Positions 43,101-54,704 of a DNA stretch of 64,000 nt are shown piece after piece. The stretch comes from Fistulifera solaris (taxonomy: Eukaryota > Bacillariophyta > Bacillariophyceae > Naviculales > Stauroneidaceae). Below the pieces are notes generated by a model, which saw only the letters and a list, made by a program, of their open reading frames with translations, had not been told where the DNA came from and searched no databases. Numbering within the stretch: the first letter of the stretch is position 1; each line of letters begins with the position of its first letter. The position numbers and the translations under genes are program-made. The stretch spans positions 806,001 through 870,000 of the forward strand of contig AP026134.1 of NCBI GenBank assembly GCA_030295235.1, read 5' to 3'.

Positions 43101-46100
43101 GTATTTTATCGCAAGTCCTCGAGTGTTCAGACGATTGGCGCATGGTCTCCGTCTGCCTCCACGGATTTCAATACGCAGTCAAGCTGGCTTCTCCAAATCA
43201 CATGTCTCTAACACGTGACACTTTTGTATCATCTCTGGCTAAGTTTACGTTTCTTGGCTCGATCAAAGAAATGAAGCAGAAGAATGTCGAGAGTATTCGA
43301 ACGCTATTGGAGATTGCGATATCAGATGGCGAGCACCTCGGTGATAGTTGGGGATCTGTGTTACAATGCATATCTCAACTAGCTAGACTTCGATTGAGTG
43401 CGTCTGGGCTTGATTCAGACGAAACCTTTTTGATAGAAAAGGAAAAGCTCAAGCCTAGCCCTACTGCCACTAAGATGGGCGGCTTCTTTCGTTCAAGTTC
43501 TTCACGAAGCCAGCAATTCAAAAATCGATTCAGCGAGGGAAACCGAAGAAATGAATGGACGGGCTGTTCTCGAGTCAATACAGGAAGTGCTGATTGACAA
43601 AGTATTCTCTTCGACTGTGAACTTGTCAGCTCGAAGCCTGGCACATTTCATATCACAGTTAATTGTTGTCTCTTCCACCGAAATTGATGGCTCATCGCAT
43701 AGAAGTATTGCGGGCGTTGAATCTCTGAGTGGTACCGCAGCAATGTCAGACGCAAGTAGGAGAGGCAAAGGAGATGGACCAAGCATTTTTTCTCTGCAAA
43801 GACTTGTCGATGTCGCCGATTACAACATGGACGTTCGACCCAGACTGGTCTGGGCTCAAGTATGGGAGTTGATGGCCGACTATTTTGCCCAGAATGCTTG
43901 TCACTCGAATGCAATGGTGAGCGTTTTCGCGATCGATTCCCTCAAGCAATTAAGCTTTAAGTTTTTAGACAAGCCGGAGCTCGCCGAGTTTAACTTCCAG
44001 AGGCTTTTTCTTAATCCTTTCTTGGTGGTGATGGAGAACAAGAACAGCAGAGAAGACATTCGTGATTTGGTTCTGCAATGTGTCGACAACATTATCCGAA
44101 CCAAGGCGTGCAATCTTAGAAGCGGCTGGAAGGTCATTTTTCAATTATCACATGCTCCGCAAACGACCCAAGCGAAAAAATTGAAGCACTCGGAATTGCA
44201 ATACTTCAACGGTTACTGGACGAGCACTTAGACGATGTGTTCAGAGTTGAAGGATGCACAGACGCTTTGCAGGAAAACGCGAACCTAACTATCACCGAGA
44301 AACGACACAGAAACGTTCACGCAGAAGATTTTGTAAATCTATGCAAGACATCCCTTTCCTTTGTGATAAAGGAAGAGTCCGACTTACCGCGTTCAGTTGG
44401 GCTGTCAATGAGGGCTCTTTGTCATACTGCAATCTACGCCGACTTACTGGCGGCACGTCGTGTTTTGCCCCCGGAAACCAGTGTTCAGGTAAGTTATTCT
44501 TATGAGCACCGACTCAATGTTGTTGATTCACAGTTCCCCGTCTCACTTCATCGTTTATTTTTCAGTTCGATAACGAAGTAGGTCTTGGCTTTACTTATTC
44601 AGGACTCTCGCAAAAAGAAGCATTGGAAATGGTATTGTGGCGGCCAATTTTCGACGGTCTTGCAAAGGGGTTCAGATACTGGCTCGAGGAGACGAGGGTG
44701 GTTTCGGGTGTCTTATTGCTCGGTCTAGCTTGCTGGCAATCAGAGCAATCTTGTTGAGGCATTATGATATCTTCACTGCTAGTCAGCACGCCGTGATTCT
44801 TGATCAAACAATAATTCCGTGCTTTCAGGCCGCTGTTGAGAACGATAAATCGCATGTCATCAGAATAATATCAGAATCACCTACAGTTTCTAACGTGGAT
44901 TTCGTAGAAACACCTTTACCACCCCCACCTCCGTTTGACGACCCTAAGCTATCGTTGTTCGGAGAAATGACGTCTCAGAAACGAAAATTGGGACCCGCAG
45001 AACTCATGCTTGAAGCAAGCTTTACGGATCTGCGGCATGGTGGTGACGGAGATCTTCGTTTTGCCTACGAACTCGCCAAGAGAGATGATGTCGCTAGTTA
45101 TGAAAACAGCGTGCAACCCTTCCCGGATAGTTGGATCGCAACAACTGCTGTCTTCGCCCTGGGACTTTTGACGGATGTTACTTCTCTCATTCTCACCGAA
45201 ATGCCGGTTTCAGACATAGGTACACTTTGGCCGATCATTGCGCAGGTTTACAAATTGTGGTTTGTTGGAAAGCAATCGCCGCAAACATGGCACCCTTGTG
45301 AGGCTCTCATCCGCATCTCGTGTCAAGAAATGGGGAGATTGTCTGAGCGGATACTTGAAAAGAGACGAAGCGAATTCTGGATGTCTCTACTTTCTTCCAT
45401 CTACCACGACCTTTTGAAGGAAAGCCGAGCAAGTCAGGAGAATGGGCATCGAGATTTGCTAACTAGGAAGGAAGCAGGTGTTGCCAGACCGGCGATGCCA
45501 AGTCCAGCGGGACAACTGTCGAGCGGCGTCGGCTCAAAGATCGAAACGGTGTATGGCATCGGAGATATTGTAGAAATACGACAAAGTGAGACGGACAAAG
45601 AACCAGAAATTCTCGTTATCACTCTGCAGTGGAATGCGACACTTTTCTTTACAAGAAAAAAGGAACAAAATATTGAGCACAACGAAGAATCTAACGATAT
45701 AGAATCTTTGGAGACAGAACAAGGTACGTCTTTCAACTGTCGTATGGAACAGACATTGTGCATACCCGATCTGATGCATTTTCCCTCAGCACCACCTATG
45801 GCTTACTATGAGGCAACTGTGCCTTTTCTGAAAGTCCGATGCATTGGTGCATTCTGTTTGAATCAGGCGATTCTTTCAACGCTTCCCCTTTTGATTCCAA
45901 AGTCGACAGACCACGAACTTGTGTCGTCTTTGCTGCAAGGCGTGCTCGAATCTCGCAACATAGCTGCCGACTTATCCGCTGATGAAAATATCGCCACAGC
46001 TTTCCAGGAGTCTTTGGTCAGCGATTGGGGCGACGGCGTTGCCATGCCTGATATCGAGTCTGCCGCGCGAGAGTCGTTGCACCATGGAAGTGCGGTTTTC

Positions 46101-46535
46101 TTTCTCGCGCAGGAAGCTGTTGCTGCCAAAGCAGCAGTTCAACTTCTTTCTATGCTGTATGTATGTCCCAGCATGGAAAATGGTTGGTCAAAGCCTGACT
46201 TTGCCGAACCATTTTTATTGGAATTTTTCCAGGATACCATGCAGAAATTTTTAGATTCCGAATACCTTCAGGGCCATCTAGTGGACCCAAATGCTTGGCG
46301 ATATGCCGGTGAGCGCAGTGGAAAGCCTGCCCTGTACTGCACCTATTTTGTTCCAGTCATCAAGGAACTTCTGAAAATGGTCAACGACATGTCGATGGGG
46401 CAACTCGACCGTCACAAACAAATCTATTTTCCCACGTTATGTAAACTGATCCGCGTCCGAAGCGAGGATATTCGCTGTTTGGTCCAAGAAATATTTGAAA
46501 CAAAGATAGCACCAATGATTGGCGCGACTGTGTAA
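40107..46535 (+). CDS. BIG-type Sec7-domain ARF guanine-nucleotide exchange factor (seven frame breaks)
   Basis: Large Sec7 GEFs activate ARF GTPases at the trans-Golgi and endosomes. Exon 1 (40107-40244) starts MFITEKLFGS; introns are 40245-40339, 41508-41573 and 44489-44565. Order: DCB region (MHESVIAVCEALMSVVTHPS), HUS-box region (YALFRILCKMSSKELPA), the Sec7 domain ([68 protein letters not shown] with the catalytic region Glu upstream in QKI), FVKNNRGI, and HDS domains (DVTWGPMIGILSQVLE, MVFAIDSLKQLSFKFL-type reading at 43921, ITCSANDPSEKIEALG). Breaks: A 41137, C 42307, A 42683, T 42895, G 43537, T 44137, G 44667. The C-terminal third contains a YGIGDIVEIRQ barrel-like insert. The protein is about 2,060 residues. 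Confidence 0.85.
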
Positions 46536-47193
46536 CATAGATAATCAACTCGTACAAGGGAAGCCATGTTAATTGAACCCCAACCCAGTGTTCGAAGCAG
46601 TGAACTTAATTTTGACTTCGAGATTATTATCTTGACACTTGTGTAGACTGCTTCAATGCATTTCAGCAAGAGCGAATCTTCTGTCTTGAAGTTAATTGTG
46701 ATTTTTATGTTCTCTCCTTAGCGCCTTGCTTAAGCGCTGGTGGAGGCACAACGGTAGCCACCTGCCAAATGTCGCATACGACATATCCAACCAACACTAT
46801 TGCTTTTCGGTACTGATGATGCTTAAGCACTAAACGTAATCACTACAGGCAACTGTTGTATGTGACAATTGGTTTGGTACTAAGAAAATCGAACGTAGTC
46901 TTGTATCAAAACATTTAGCTCTTAGAAAAATTGTACAACGGCTCTTACCCAGGGGAACGGACAAGGCGTACTGGCGAAAGTGACCGAAAACCTTGCCCAA
47001 AACAGGGGATCGGTGACCAGTCCAATGCTTATGTTTTCACATCATCAACCTCATTCTCAAGGCCACCCTTTCATTTATTTTCAAGTGCTTGCACATGGGA
47101 AAACAGAAAGTAGGCTTTACTATCGATCCTTGTCACTGCTTTGTTTTTTATTTTGTTGTCTTTGCGGGAGTCGTTAGCAGTACGGATTTAACC
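46536..47193. other. Intergenic region between ARF-GEF and ceramide synthase
   Basis: A 658-bp spacer between two + strand genes. The upstream open frame entering the ceramide synthase from 47089 (hydrophobic FVFYFVVFAGVVSS) is probably 5' leader. I see no known motif. Confidence 0.4.
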
Positions 47194-48492
47194 ATGACTG
47201 TTTTTGAGTTCGGTAATAATATTCGCATTGATTTAGAAGACTATCCACCGGCACCGGTGACTTGGTTGACCGCTACAGTTGACACGGTTTGCTCTTTATT
47301 GCCATGTACTGACTGGAGAGAATCCCTTGGAGTTCAAGACGACCCGTGGCTCTCTATGAGAGTCCCTTCTCTGAAAGAAGCTAGGCCAGATCTGTTGTCG
47401 TATTCTCAATTTTGTCAAGACACTGGCCTCCCAAAACATCCGCTTCTTCACTTTATCAATACGCTTTTGAGACGCCTTCGACGACACTGGGAGATCTTGG
47501 AAATCAATCGGCACTTGTGGCTACTCTAGCGGTTCTGATTGTTTTGAGACTCGTGAAATCGGTCTTGTTGCCGCTATTCAGCTCCTACGGACGTAAAGCT
47601 GGGAGACGCACACACGGTGTTCAGTGGGAGAAACATAACGAAGAAAGAATTCAAAAGTTCGGGGAATATGTTTATCGACTGATTTTCCACTCGGTGATTT
47701 CTATTTTCGGAATCCTTTACTTCCGAGATACCGAATGGTGGCGCCGAGAAGGACTCAACTTTGTCGGTACAAAGTCTCTATTCGAGAACTATCCGCAGCA
47801 GTCCATTTCGCCGAGTCTGGCATGGTATTATATCGTTCAAGCCGCGTATAACGCAGATGCTATGATCTCGCTACTCGAAATCAGCTTTGACGTGCATTTT
47901 CAGAATCCGTTCGCCAAGTCCAAGTTTCAATCGCCTGTCGCTTTCCGTTGGAGCAAAAACGTGCGCGGAGACTTTTCAGAAATGTTTGTACACCACATTG
48001 TGACCAACGCGCTTTGTTTCGGTAGTTCCATCTGTCGATTGAATCGCGCAGGCAGTATGGTGTTCCTTCTTCATGATATTTCAGATGTACCTGTCGACCT
48101 CAGCAAGCTTGCAAACTTTTTGAAATGGAAGGTAACCACCATTGTCTTCTTTGCCACTATGACACTGACATGGATGGTAACTCGACTCTACCTCCTTCCC
48201 TTTGTCATTTTTTTCGGCTGCATTACGTTACTCCCACTACACTATGCAAACCGGAATGAACCCCATGCTTTGGGTGTGTTATCGTCACTTTTTCTATGTT
48301 ATGTTATCGGTTCTCATTCTCCTTCATCTTTCATGGTTCACCATGTTCATTCGCATGTTTCTTACACTTGTTACAAAAAATGAGTGCCATGACTACTCAG
48401 AGCATAAGAACGGCGAAAAGAGCCATCTCAACGCTAGTACAACGAATGGGTCGAGTGTCGGGGTGAAGAACGGAAAGAAGAAAACGAGCTAA
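47194..48492 (+). CDS. Ceramide synthase, TLC/LAG1 domain (two frame breaks)
   Basis: Ceramide synthases N-acylate sphingoid bases with acyl-CoA in the ER. The start ATG at 47194 has context ACCATGA. After a soluble N-terminus, one A is missing at 47433-47436 (restoring DTGLPKTSASSLYQYAFETP). Then come a membrane span (LVATLAVLIVLRLVKSVLLP), HRLIF-type TLC helices (GEYVYRLIFHSVISIFGILY, LAWYYIVQAAYNADAMISLL), and the Lag1 signature with the active-site His pair (RGDFSEMFVHHIVTNALCFG, SMVFLLHDISDVPVDLSKLA). One T too many at 48208-48214 breaks the last span. Removing it gives ALRYSHYTMQTGMNPMLWVC, FFYVMLSVLILLHLSWFTMF, IRMFLTLVTK, the usual Lag1 C-terminal helix, then a Lys/Asn-rich tail. The protein is about 430 residues and ER-resident. 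Confidence 0.85.
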
Positions 48493-48595
48493 ACTCTTTT
48501 AAACATAAGAATCAACGTAAAGCTCTCTATTGTACAGCAATCGTGCAGTCTAATATTTGGGGTGAAATCTCGAGAACCGCCATGTCTACTGTATT

Positions 48596-50749
48596 TCAAT
48601 GTTGACGGCTCCGATCCTGCTGAATTAGTTTTGCTGCTCGACTTGCCACAACGCAGATGGTGCTATGAGTGTTACCACTCGGAACAAAAGGGATGATTCC
48701 ACCATCTACAATACGCAATCCGCTGACACCGCGAACACGTAGATGCCCGTCGACAACGGAGGTAGGATCATCAGACGACCCCATCTTCGTTGAACCAACC
48801 CAGTGGGCATTGGGAAGATGATTTTCGTGAACATGTCTCATCAGATTCTCTCCTGATACGTGCGCTCCGGGATATGTTTCCGTACCGGTGCGTAGAGACA
48901 ACGGTGCCGTCGCTTGAATACGACGAACCTGCTCCATTCCCCAAGCGAGTCGTTGTATATCCCGACTAGATAAGTACTCTTTCCGTTCGACAGGCAAATC
49001 AATGATAGGGAGCTTGAAGCCTTCAAGAGACAAGCGTTCGATGGTATTTTCCGACTGACTTGGCACATCATAAGCTGCTTGCTCGGTATCATAAAAGATA
49101 TCATTACCGCCGAATGTATCCTTTGTACCCGATTCACTAGCATGAACCTGATAGCGTGCATCAGGCTTAAGAAGTGCAACTGTCACCAACATTGTACTAG
49201 CACGCAACTTCTTCAGTTCCATGTGATTGGCGTAACGAAGAATGTGAGGTTCTGTCAGCCGCGGAAAAGAGTAAGTTGAATGTCGGGCGTTTCGTCTGTC
49301 GCCCAAGGAGACCGCAAGAAACCGCCAGCGGAAAACCCAGCTGAGCCAAGTGTCCCCAATTTTTCGGAGAGAAGGAGTTTGTCATTTTCTGAAATCTTTG
49401 TCACGTTCGTGCCCAGGTTGGTTAATTCCTGGACCGCCACTAAATAATCTTCCAATTCGTCGCCGATCGTATAGATTGACGTGGCTTCCAGGGCTAGCTC
49501 AGGATGGATCAAAAGGATAAACCGACAACTGGATGATCTTGAAGGTTCTTTCCTACACCAGGGAGATCGAGAGCTTTCCCGTTTGGTCCAATTCCTGAGT
49601 TCACCAAAATCTGAGGCGTCATGATAGCTCCCGATGACAAAATGACTTCAGCATGGGTTGCATCAGTGAGCATGTATTTTCGGACGTTCCCCATTTCGGT
49701 TAACAATTCTACACCGCATGTACGCAATCCAAGTGGACTATTTCCAAGTAAGACGCGTGCCACTGTCAGTCCAGTTCTAATCAGAAGATTAGCCGGTGGC
49801 TTTCGTCGTCCCAGCAGAGCCTGTGCTACGGAATCACGCACACCGTCCTTAATGTTGAACTCGTAGTAACCCATTCCCACGCGTTCTTCACCACTGTTGA
49901 AGCCTTTTGATAAAATTGGCCAGCCCGCTTGGTCAGCAGATTGCAGAAAGAGAGGAGTAATAGCGTCCACGACTTCCGCCGCTGGATAAGCAGTCGCGAT
50001 AGGTCCCTCCGTGCCCCTGCCGTGGTCCTTCCCCATCTTTGCTTCAAAGTCTTCCAATTGAATGTATTCCTCCAGAATAGTTTCCCATGTCCATTCAGAC
50101 ATGTTCCAGCTCTCAATATCTTGTCGTAACGCCCGCACATTTATCATGGCATTGTGCAAGCCACTGCCTCCTAAACCGCGCCCTAGCAAAGTTTTTTCAA
50201 TAGGCCAGTGATGCCCCGAGGCAAACGGCATAGGAAGAGCTTGCTGTCGATCCCGGCACTTGCCACACCGCTCCAAAAAAGCGGTATATCCATAAAATTC
50301 AAATTTTTATCGTTGAGGACCGCGGCTTGACTCGCGGTTCCCGATTCAATGAGGACGAGCCGTAAATCGGGAAAAGCTTCCGCCAGTTTAATTGCGACCA
50401 GAATCCCGGCCGGCCCTCCACCGACAATGATGTAGTCAAAGTAAGTTGTTGAAGTAGAAAGCGATGTGGGTGGACGATGGAGGGCAAAAGAGTGCAGTAA
50501 TACGCTCAAAGTGATGACAACAAAGAATGTGCCTAACCACAACATCCAATGAAAAGACCACTTTCCTCCTTTGTGACCCGAATTGTCTCCCTTTAGAAGC
50601 GGGCTACTCTCTTGCTGCTCGATGGCTTTTAAAAACGGTTTCTGATGGGGAGTAAATTCATACTGATACGATCGATTTTGCTCATCGTCTAAATCGCATT
50701 GCGTTCGGGGATACGTCGTGTCGTCGCTGCGATCTTCGGTTAGGCTCAT
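48596..50749 (-). CDS. GMC-family FAD oxidoreductase with N-terminal membrane anchor (three frame breaks)
   Basis: GMC enzymes (glucose, methanol and choline oxidases or dehydrogenases; algal fatty acid photodecarboxylase is a relative) use FAD to oxidise alcohols or act on acyl groups. The start at 50749 gives a soluble N-terminus, one membrane span (MLWLGTFFVVITLSVLLHSF), then the FAD Rossmann motif (YFDYIIVGGGPAGILVAIKL, LRLVLIES). Later marks are TLLGRGLGGSGLHNAMINVR, the second GMC signature (VILSSGAIMTPQILVNSGIG), LPGVGKNLQDHPVV, and a C-terminal active-site region (NAHWVGSTKMGSSDDPTSVV, LRVRGVSGLRIVDGGIIPFV) with the catalytic His pair expected in NAHW and SGNTHS. Frame breaks lie near 50231-50236, at 49511-49514 and at 49265-49268, each one base short. 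The protein is about 717 residues. The substrate is not determinable. Confidence 0.85.
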
Positions 50750-51308
50750 TCGATTGCCGTGTGTTTCATACCAGGGTCTTCGTCTTCACTTAAGTAAAGC
50801 GTGCGCATGAAGTTTTGCTGACGCTAAATTCGATAGGAAGGAACGAGAACAGATTAAAAGGCAACCGAGCTCATATGAAAGATAATGCTAAAAACATAAA
50901 TAGAAAAAGATCGAAACACCAGAATGAGCCGTCATCTTTCCTTCGGCTTACATAATACCCCGGAGTACTTTGTATATGACGGTTTTGGTGTTGGTAAGAC
51001 ACTCTTTGCGTCGATCACGTTTCCTACGTTTTCGCTAGAAGGATTACCCCTTTGTCTCTCTTTAGTTCTAGTTCACTCTTCACGAGACCTCCCTAAGGCT
51101 AAAAACGCGCTCTAGGAATAGATACAACACTCAAAGATGAGATAGCTAGAATTATTGGATGTTACGCGATACAACATCATTAAATCGAACTAAACGCATC
51201 TATCTGGTTGAAAGACAACTTTGGGAAAACAACTTAATCTTTTTAAAATTAGAGGAGTGTTTTTGCATGCTCTATTCTTATTGATTATCTCTATAATTAA
51301 CTCTTTCT
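50750..51308. other. Upstream region of the GMC gene
   Basis: A 559-bp spacer between two minus-strand genes, AT-rich at 51120-51300. A 63-codon open frame on the + strand (50924-51115) lacks supporting features. Confidence 0.4.
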
Positions 51309-52500
51309 TTAGGCGGCGAATCCAACATGTGTAGCTTGCCAAGCGTGAGCGTCGCGAACAGTCTTGCGTTCCGGGTAGTCTTTCTCCGCTTTCTTCCAGC
51401 CTCCACCCCTCTCTTTTCCTCCCGGAACATAGTCACCAAACATTTTCGAGACTTGCAATGGATCAAAACTTTGAGCCTGAACGCTACCGAAAACATGCCA
51501 TGAAGGCTTTGTGGCCAGTTTGAGACTTTTGCGATTCGAATGTTCGGCAGCGCGATATACATATTTTATTTGCCAAACATCGTCAAATGTGCGTCCTTTG
51601 TAATCCAGCTGTAAATAGAAACGTAAGACCGTTAGAAAAACACTTCAGACCAGGAACAACTCTGCTTGATGAGCAGCAAAGACCACTTACCGGACAGCCT
51701 TCAAAAGGACCGCAACCCAGCTTCCGGGCTAGATGAGATATTTCCGAATGTTTCCAAGAAATGACCGTCAGCTTTCCGCACATCTGACCCGATTGCAAGA
51801 ATGTAAGGATTTCGCTGGTCATTTCGGCTGCACGGTGAACAGGGTACGAATCATCAATGGTGACACCGGCTTTGGTTGCCAGTGGTTCTACGGTTTCGAT
51901 TTCACGAAAGTTCATTTTCCGTGCATTATCCCGGCCTACCGGACTCAACGCGAAAATATAACTCGGCATGGGCCACCGATCGTTCTTGTCGTCTCCGAAT
52001 AAAGAAGCCAGATAAACCGAGCGTTCAAATCCTTCGTAAGAGCAATGCTCTCGGATATCTCCTTTTTCACAGTGGCGAACGAGCATCACGGTTGCTTCAC
52101 AACCATCAGAAACCGGCATGTAATGTGTTTGTCCGTGATCGTCTGTAATTTTCCTCACATACTTGTTTCTAGGGTCAAAATTTACCAGATGCGCGGCACG
52201 GAAGAAATCTGCAATTCTCTGCTCCTGTCGAATGTTTTTCGTTGTTTCCACTGTCAGGGTCAGGCCGTGTGACTCTGCTACATCCCGTTCACGCTCAGTA
52301 GGCCAATACCGAATGAATTGTGTGATTGCGGAAACAACCCACACGCAAGAGCAGCATAACAACGAAAAAGCCAATGCCCATCGAAATGAAACTCGGATGC
52401 TCCGGATGTGTTTTCGCCCTGTTACGAGCTCTGAGGTTTCGTCGTGCTGTTCATCATCTTCCGTAAGGTCGACGTGAGATTTCTGGTAAGCCTGAGACAT
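51309..52500 (-). CDS. Membrane-anchored histidine phosphatase superfamily protein
   Basis: The N-terminus is acidic (VDLTEDDEQHDETSE), followed by one membrane span (WALAFSLLCCSCVWVVSAIT), so it is a type II membrane protein. The lumenal domain carries VMLVRHCEKGDIREHCSYEG, the RHG-type signature with Cys in place of Gly, then GFERSVYLASLFGD, SYPVHRAAEMTSEILTFLQS and the second catalytic His in LTVISWKHSEISHLARKLG. This is the core of phosphoglycerate-mutase-like and phytase-like enzymes. An 82-nt intron (51609-51690, GTAAGTGG...TTACAG) replaces a premature stop and adds LDYKGRTFDDVWQIKYVYRA, HVFGSVQAQSFDPL and a tail ending HVGFAA (stop 51309-51311). The protein is about 370 residues; exons join in phase 0. 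The RHC variant is seen in other eukaryotic homologues, so activity is likely but unproven. Confidence 0.75.
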
Positions 52501-53327
52501 GTTGGACGTGGTTTACGCTTATGAGAGTGATTTATAATGAAAGGTACAAGGTACATGTACCTGGTACATGATGTGTGTTTTTTCACTTTTCGGTTCACGG
52601 CGGTCCTTTTTGAATCTTTGGAATTCGCCACCGTGGACGACTCCTGACATCATGTTTTGTCTTCGGAATAGTGGGCGCCCAACGCGCGCCGATCTTCCGT
52701 ATACAGTACAAGGTTGCCGGTAAACGTTGCCTATTTATTTCATAATGGACACTACCTGCAAGTACCGAATACATGCTCAACGTAAATGGATCACTGGCTC
52801 AGCGGAGATGCCAAGGCCATTCGTGAATGACGAGGAGAGTCGTCGGGAGTCGTGAAAACGCAAAAGTTACGGAGTAGTACCTGGTATTATCTTTTTCCAT
52901 TCCAATCACCAAAAGGCTTTGTTACTTTTACTGATTACACTTAAAAAAAAGAAGAATTACGTCCAAGGGGAGATAGGCTAGAGCCGTTTAGCAACTATCG
53001 CATGAATAATGATGGATAAACGTTTCCCGTCTCATCATCGTGTCGTGTTTGTAGAAAAACCAAAGGAGTATACTCATTTGGAAAAACTGCGCATCATCAT
53101 GCAAATAACTGTCACGTGTTGTCGTACAGCGATCCATCGGCCAATTAATCGGCGTCACAACTCATAACATAATGAATGGCGTCAACTGCAACAAGTTGCA
53201 ACCAACAAAAAATAATAAAAAAAACAACCCTCCGAGCCATCGAACCGACACCTTTTGAAGTGGTGTGAGACTTCTAAAGCTCTTAAACTATAGAATATTA
53301 ATTCTACGGTAGAAATTCATAGCAGCA
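52501..53327. other. Divergent intergenic region with two composite motifs
   Basis: An 827-bp spacer between the histidine phosphatase (-) and PDH kinase (+). It holds TACCTGGTA at 52558-52566, inside a GTAC-rich segment, and TACGGAGTA-G-TACCTGGTA at 52868-52886. It becomes strongly A-rich near 53210-53225. No gene seen. Confidence 0.5.
52868..52886. promoter_or_regulatory. Composite TACGGAGTA + TACCTGGTA motif
   Basis: Both 9-mers occur in full with a one-base spacer, the most complete version in the window. It lies 440 bp upstream of the PDH kinase ATG. Function unknown. Confidence 0.4.
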
Positions 53328-54644
53328 ATGGGTTCCTTGGGCAGCAACGTTTTATGTCGTTTCGTATCAGTTCGACGACATCGACTGATGTCTTGTTGCA
53401 ATGGCTCTCGTCGGTGTTTATCGACCAATTTTCTAACGCAACAGGACGGTCATTGCGATGCGATTCCTTCAAATATTGAACATATTCTTCAAGAGTACTG
53501 CGAAAAGCAACAGACTAGTTCGTCGATTCAAATGCTCATGAAGACTGGAAGGGGCGAAATGCTTGGTAAAACCTACAAAAGCGAAGCGTTCATGGGACGA
53601 TTGGGCCACCAGTTGGCAACAAATCGCATACTGATCCAGTTTGCTTCATTTCTATCACAAGAAATACCCATTCGGTTGGCTCATAGGATCCGAGGCTTGG
53701 ATCAAGTTCCTATTTTGAGAGACATGCACGCCGTGCAACAGGTTAAAGCAATCTACATTCGTTCTTTCTTGGAGATGATCGACTTTCCGCCTATTCTAAA
53801 CTCGAATGATGAACAGCAGTTCGCTCATATGCTAGGAGATCTGTATACGAAGCACTCGGGTGTCTTGGTACAGATGGCGAAGGGTGCGTATGAGCTGCGC
53901 GAAGGTATCCGATCAGGGGACATTAATGTATCGAAAGACGTCGACGATGATTTTTCACTGGAAAGCTTGATCGACTGCCACCGATGCCTGGATCGCTTCT
54001 ACATGAGTCGCATAGGGATTCGTGTTTTGGCTGGTCAGTACTTAGCGATGCGACAGGAACCACAAAACAATTACATTGGTATGATTTGTCAAAAGACGTC
54101 GCCCTCGGCCGTGGTGAGAGAAGCGGCAGTCAATGTGACTAAACTCTGTATTGAACGATACGGAAGAGCACCCGAAGTTCAACTGATAGGACGTCTTGAC
54201 TTGACATTTCCGTATATCCCCACGTACCTGCATTACATTGTGCTGGAATTGCTGAAGAACGCATTGAGAGCAACGTGCGAAAAATTCGAGCTCAGTTCTT
54301 CGCTACCTCCTGTGGTAGTTGTCATTGCTGACGGCACCGACAATGAAGATGTTGTTATTAAAATTACGGATGAGGGAGGCGGGATTCCAAGAAGTCAGAT
54401 TGAAAAGATTTGGAGTTATTTGTATACGACTGCAGGTTCAAACCTCCAAAAGGCTGTCTTTTCCGGAAAGGATCATAGCGACATGTCACCCATGGCTGGA
54501 TTAGGGTACGGACTACCTATATCAAGAAGCTACGCGCGTTATTTTGGCGGAGATATCGACTTGATGAGTATGGATGGACACGGCACCGATGTATTTGTTT
54601 ACTTGAAACGCCTAGGTGATACGAAAGAACCTATTCCTGTATAA
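53328..54644 (+). CDS. PDK: Mitochondrial pyruvate / branched-chain dehydrogenase kinase (PDK/BCKDK)
   Basis: These kinases phosphorylate and inactivate the E1 subunit of pyruvate or branched-chain 2-oxoacid dehydrogenase in the mitochondrial matrix. The start ATG at 53328 gives an Arg/Ser-rich presequence (CRFVSVRRHRLMSCCNGSRR). The N-terminal regulatory bundle shows LATNRILIQFASFLSQEIPI, RLAHRIRGLDQVP and FLDRFYMSRIGIRVLAGQYL. The GHKL ATPase domain has the N-box (YIVLELLKNALRATCE), G1 (IKITDEGGGIPRSQIEKIWS), the ATP lid (YLYTTAG) and G2 (MAGLGYGLPISRSYARYFGG), ending GHGTDVFVYLKRL. The protein has 438 residues, the family's usual length, and no frame break. PDK versus BCKDK cannot be separated by eye. 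The gene is convergent with GWT1, 60 bp between stops. Confidence 0.93.
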   Translation: MGSLGSNVLCRFVSVRRHRLMSCCNGSRRCLSTNFLTQQDGHCDAIPSNIEHILQEYCEKQQTSSSIQMLMKTGRGEMLGKTYKSEAFMGRLGHQLATNRILIQFASFLSQEIPIRLAHRIRGLDQVPILRDMHAVQQVKAIYIRSFLEMIDFPPILNSNDEQQFAHMLGDLYTKHSGVLVQMAKGAYELREGIRSGDINVSKDVDDDFSLESLIDCHRCLDRFYMSRIGIRVLAGQYLAMRQEPQNNYIGMICQKTSPSAVVREAAVNVTKLCIERYGRAPEVQLIGRLDLTFPYIPTYLHYIVLELLKNALRATCEKFELSSSLPPVVVVIADGTDNEDVVIKITDEGGGIPRSQIEKIWSYLYTTAGSNLQKAVFSGKDHSDMSPMAGLGYGLPISRSYARYFGGDIDLMSMDGHGTDVFVYLKRLGDTKEPIPV

Positions 54645-54704
54645 CAAGTTTTTCATGATACGATGGAAAATCAAACGTTTTCTCATCCATACAAAATTTG
54701 AACA

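Noticed and set aside
40107-46535. Programmed ribosomal frameshifting as explanation of the frame breaks
   Set aside because: Seven shifts in one gene, in both directions and in varied runs without consistent slippery sites, fit sequencing errors far better.
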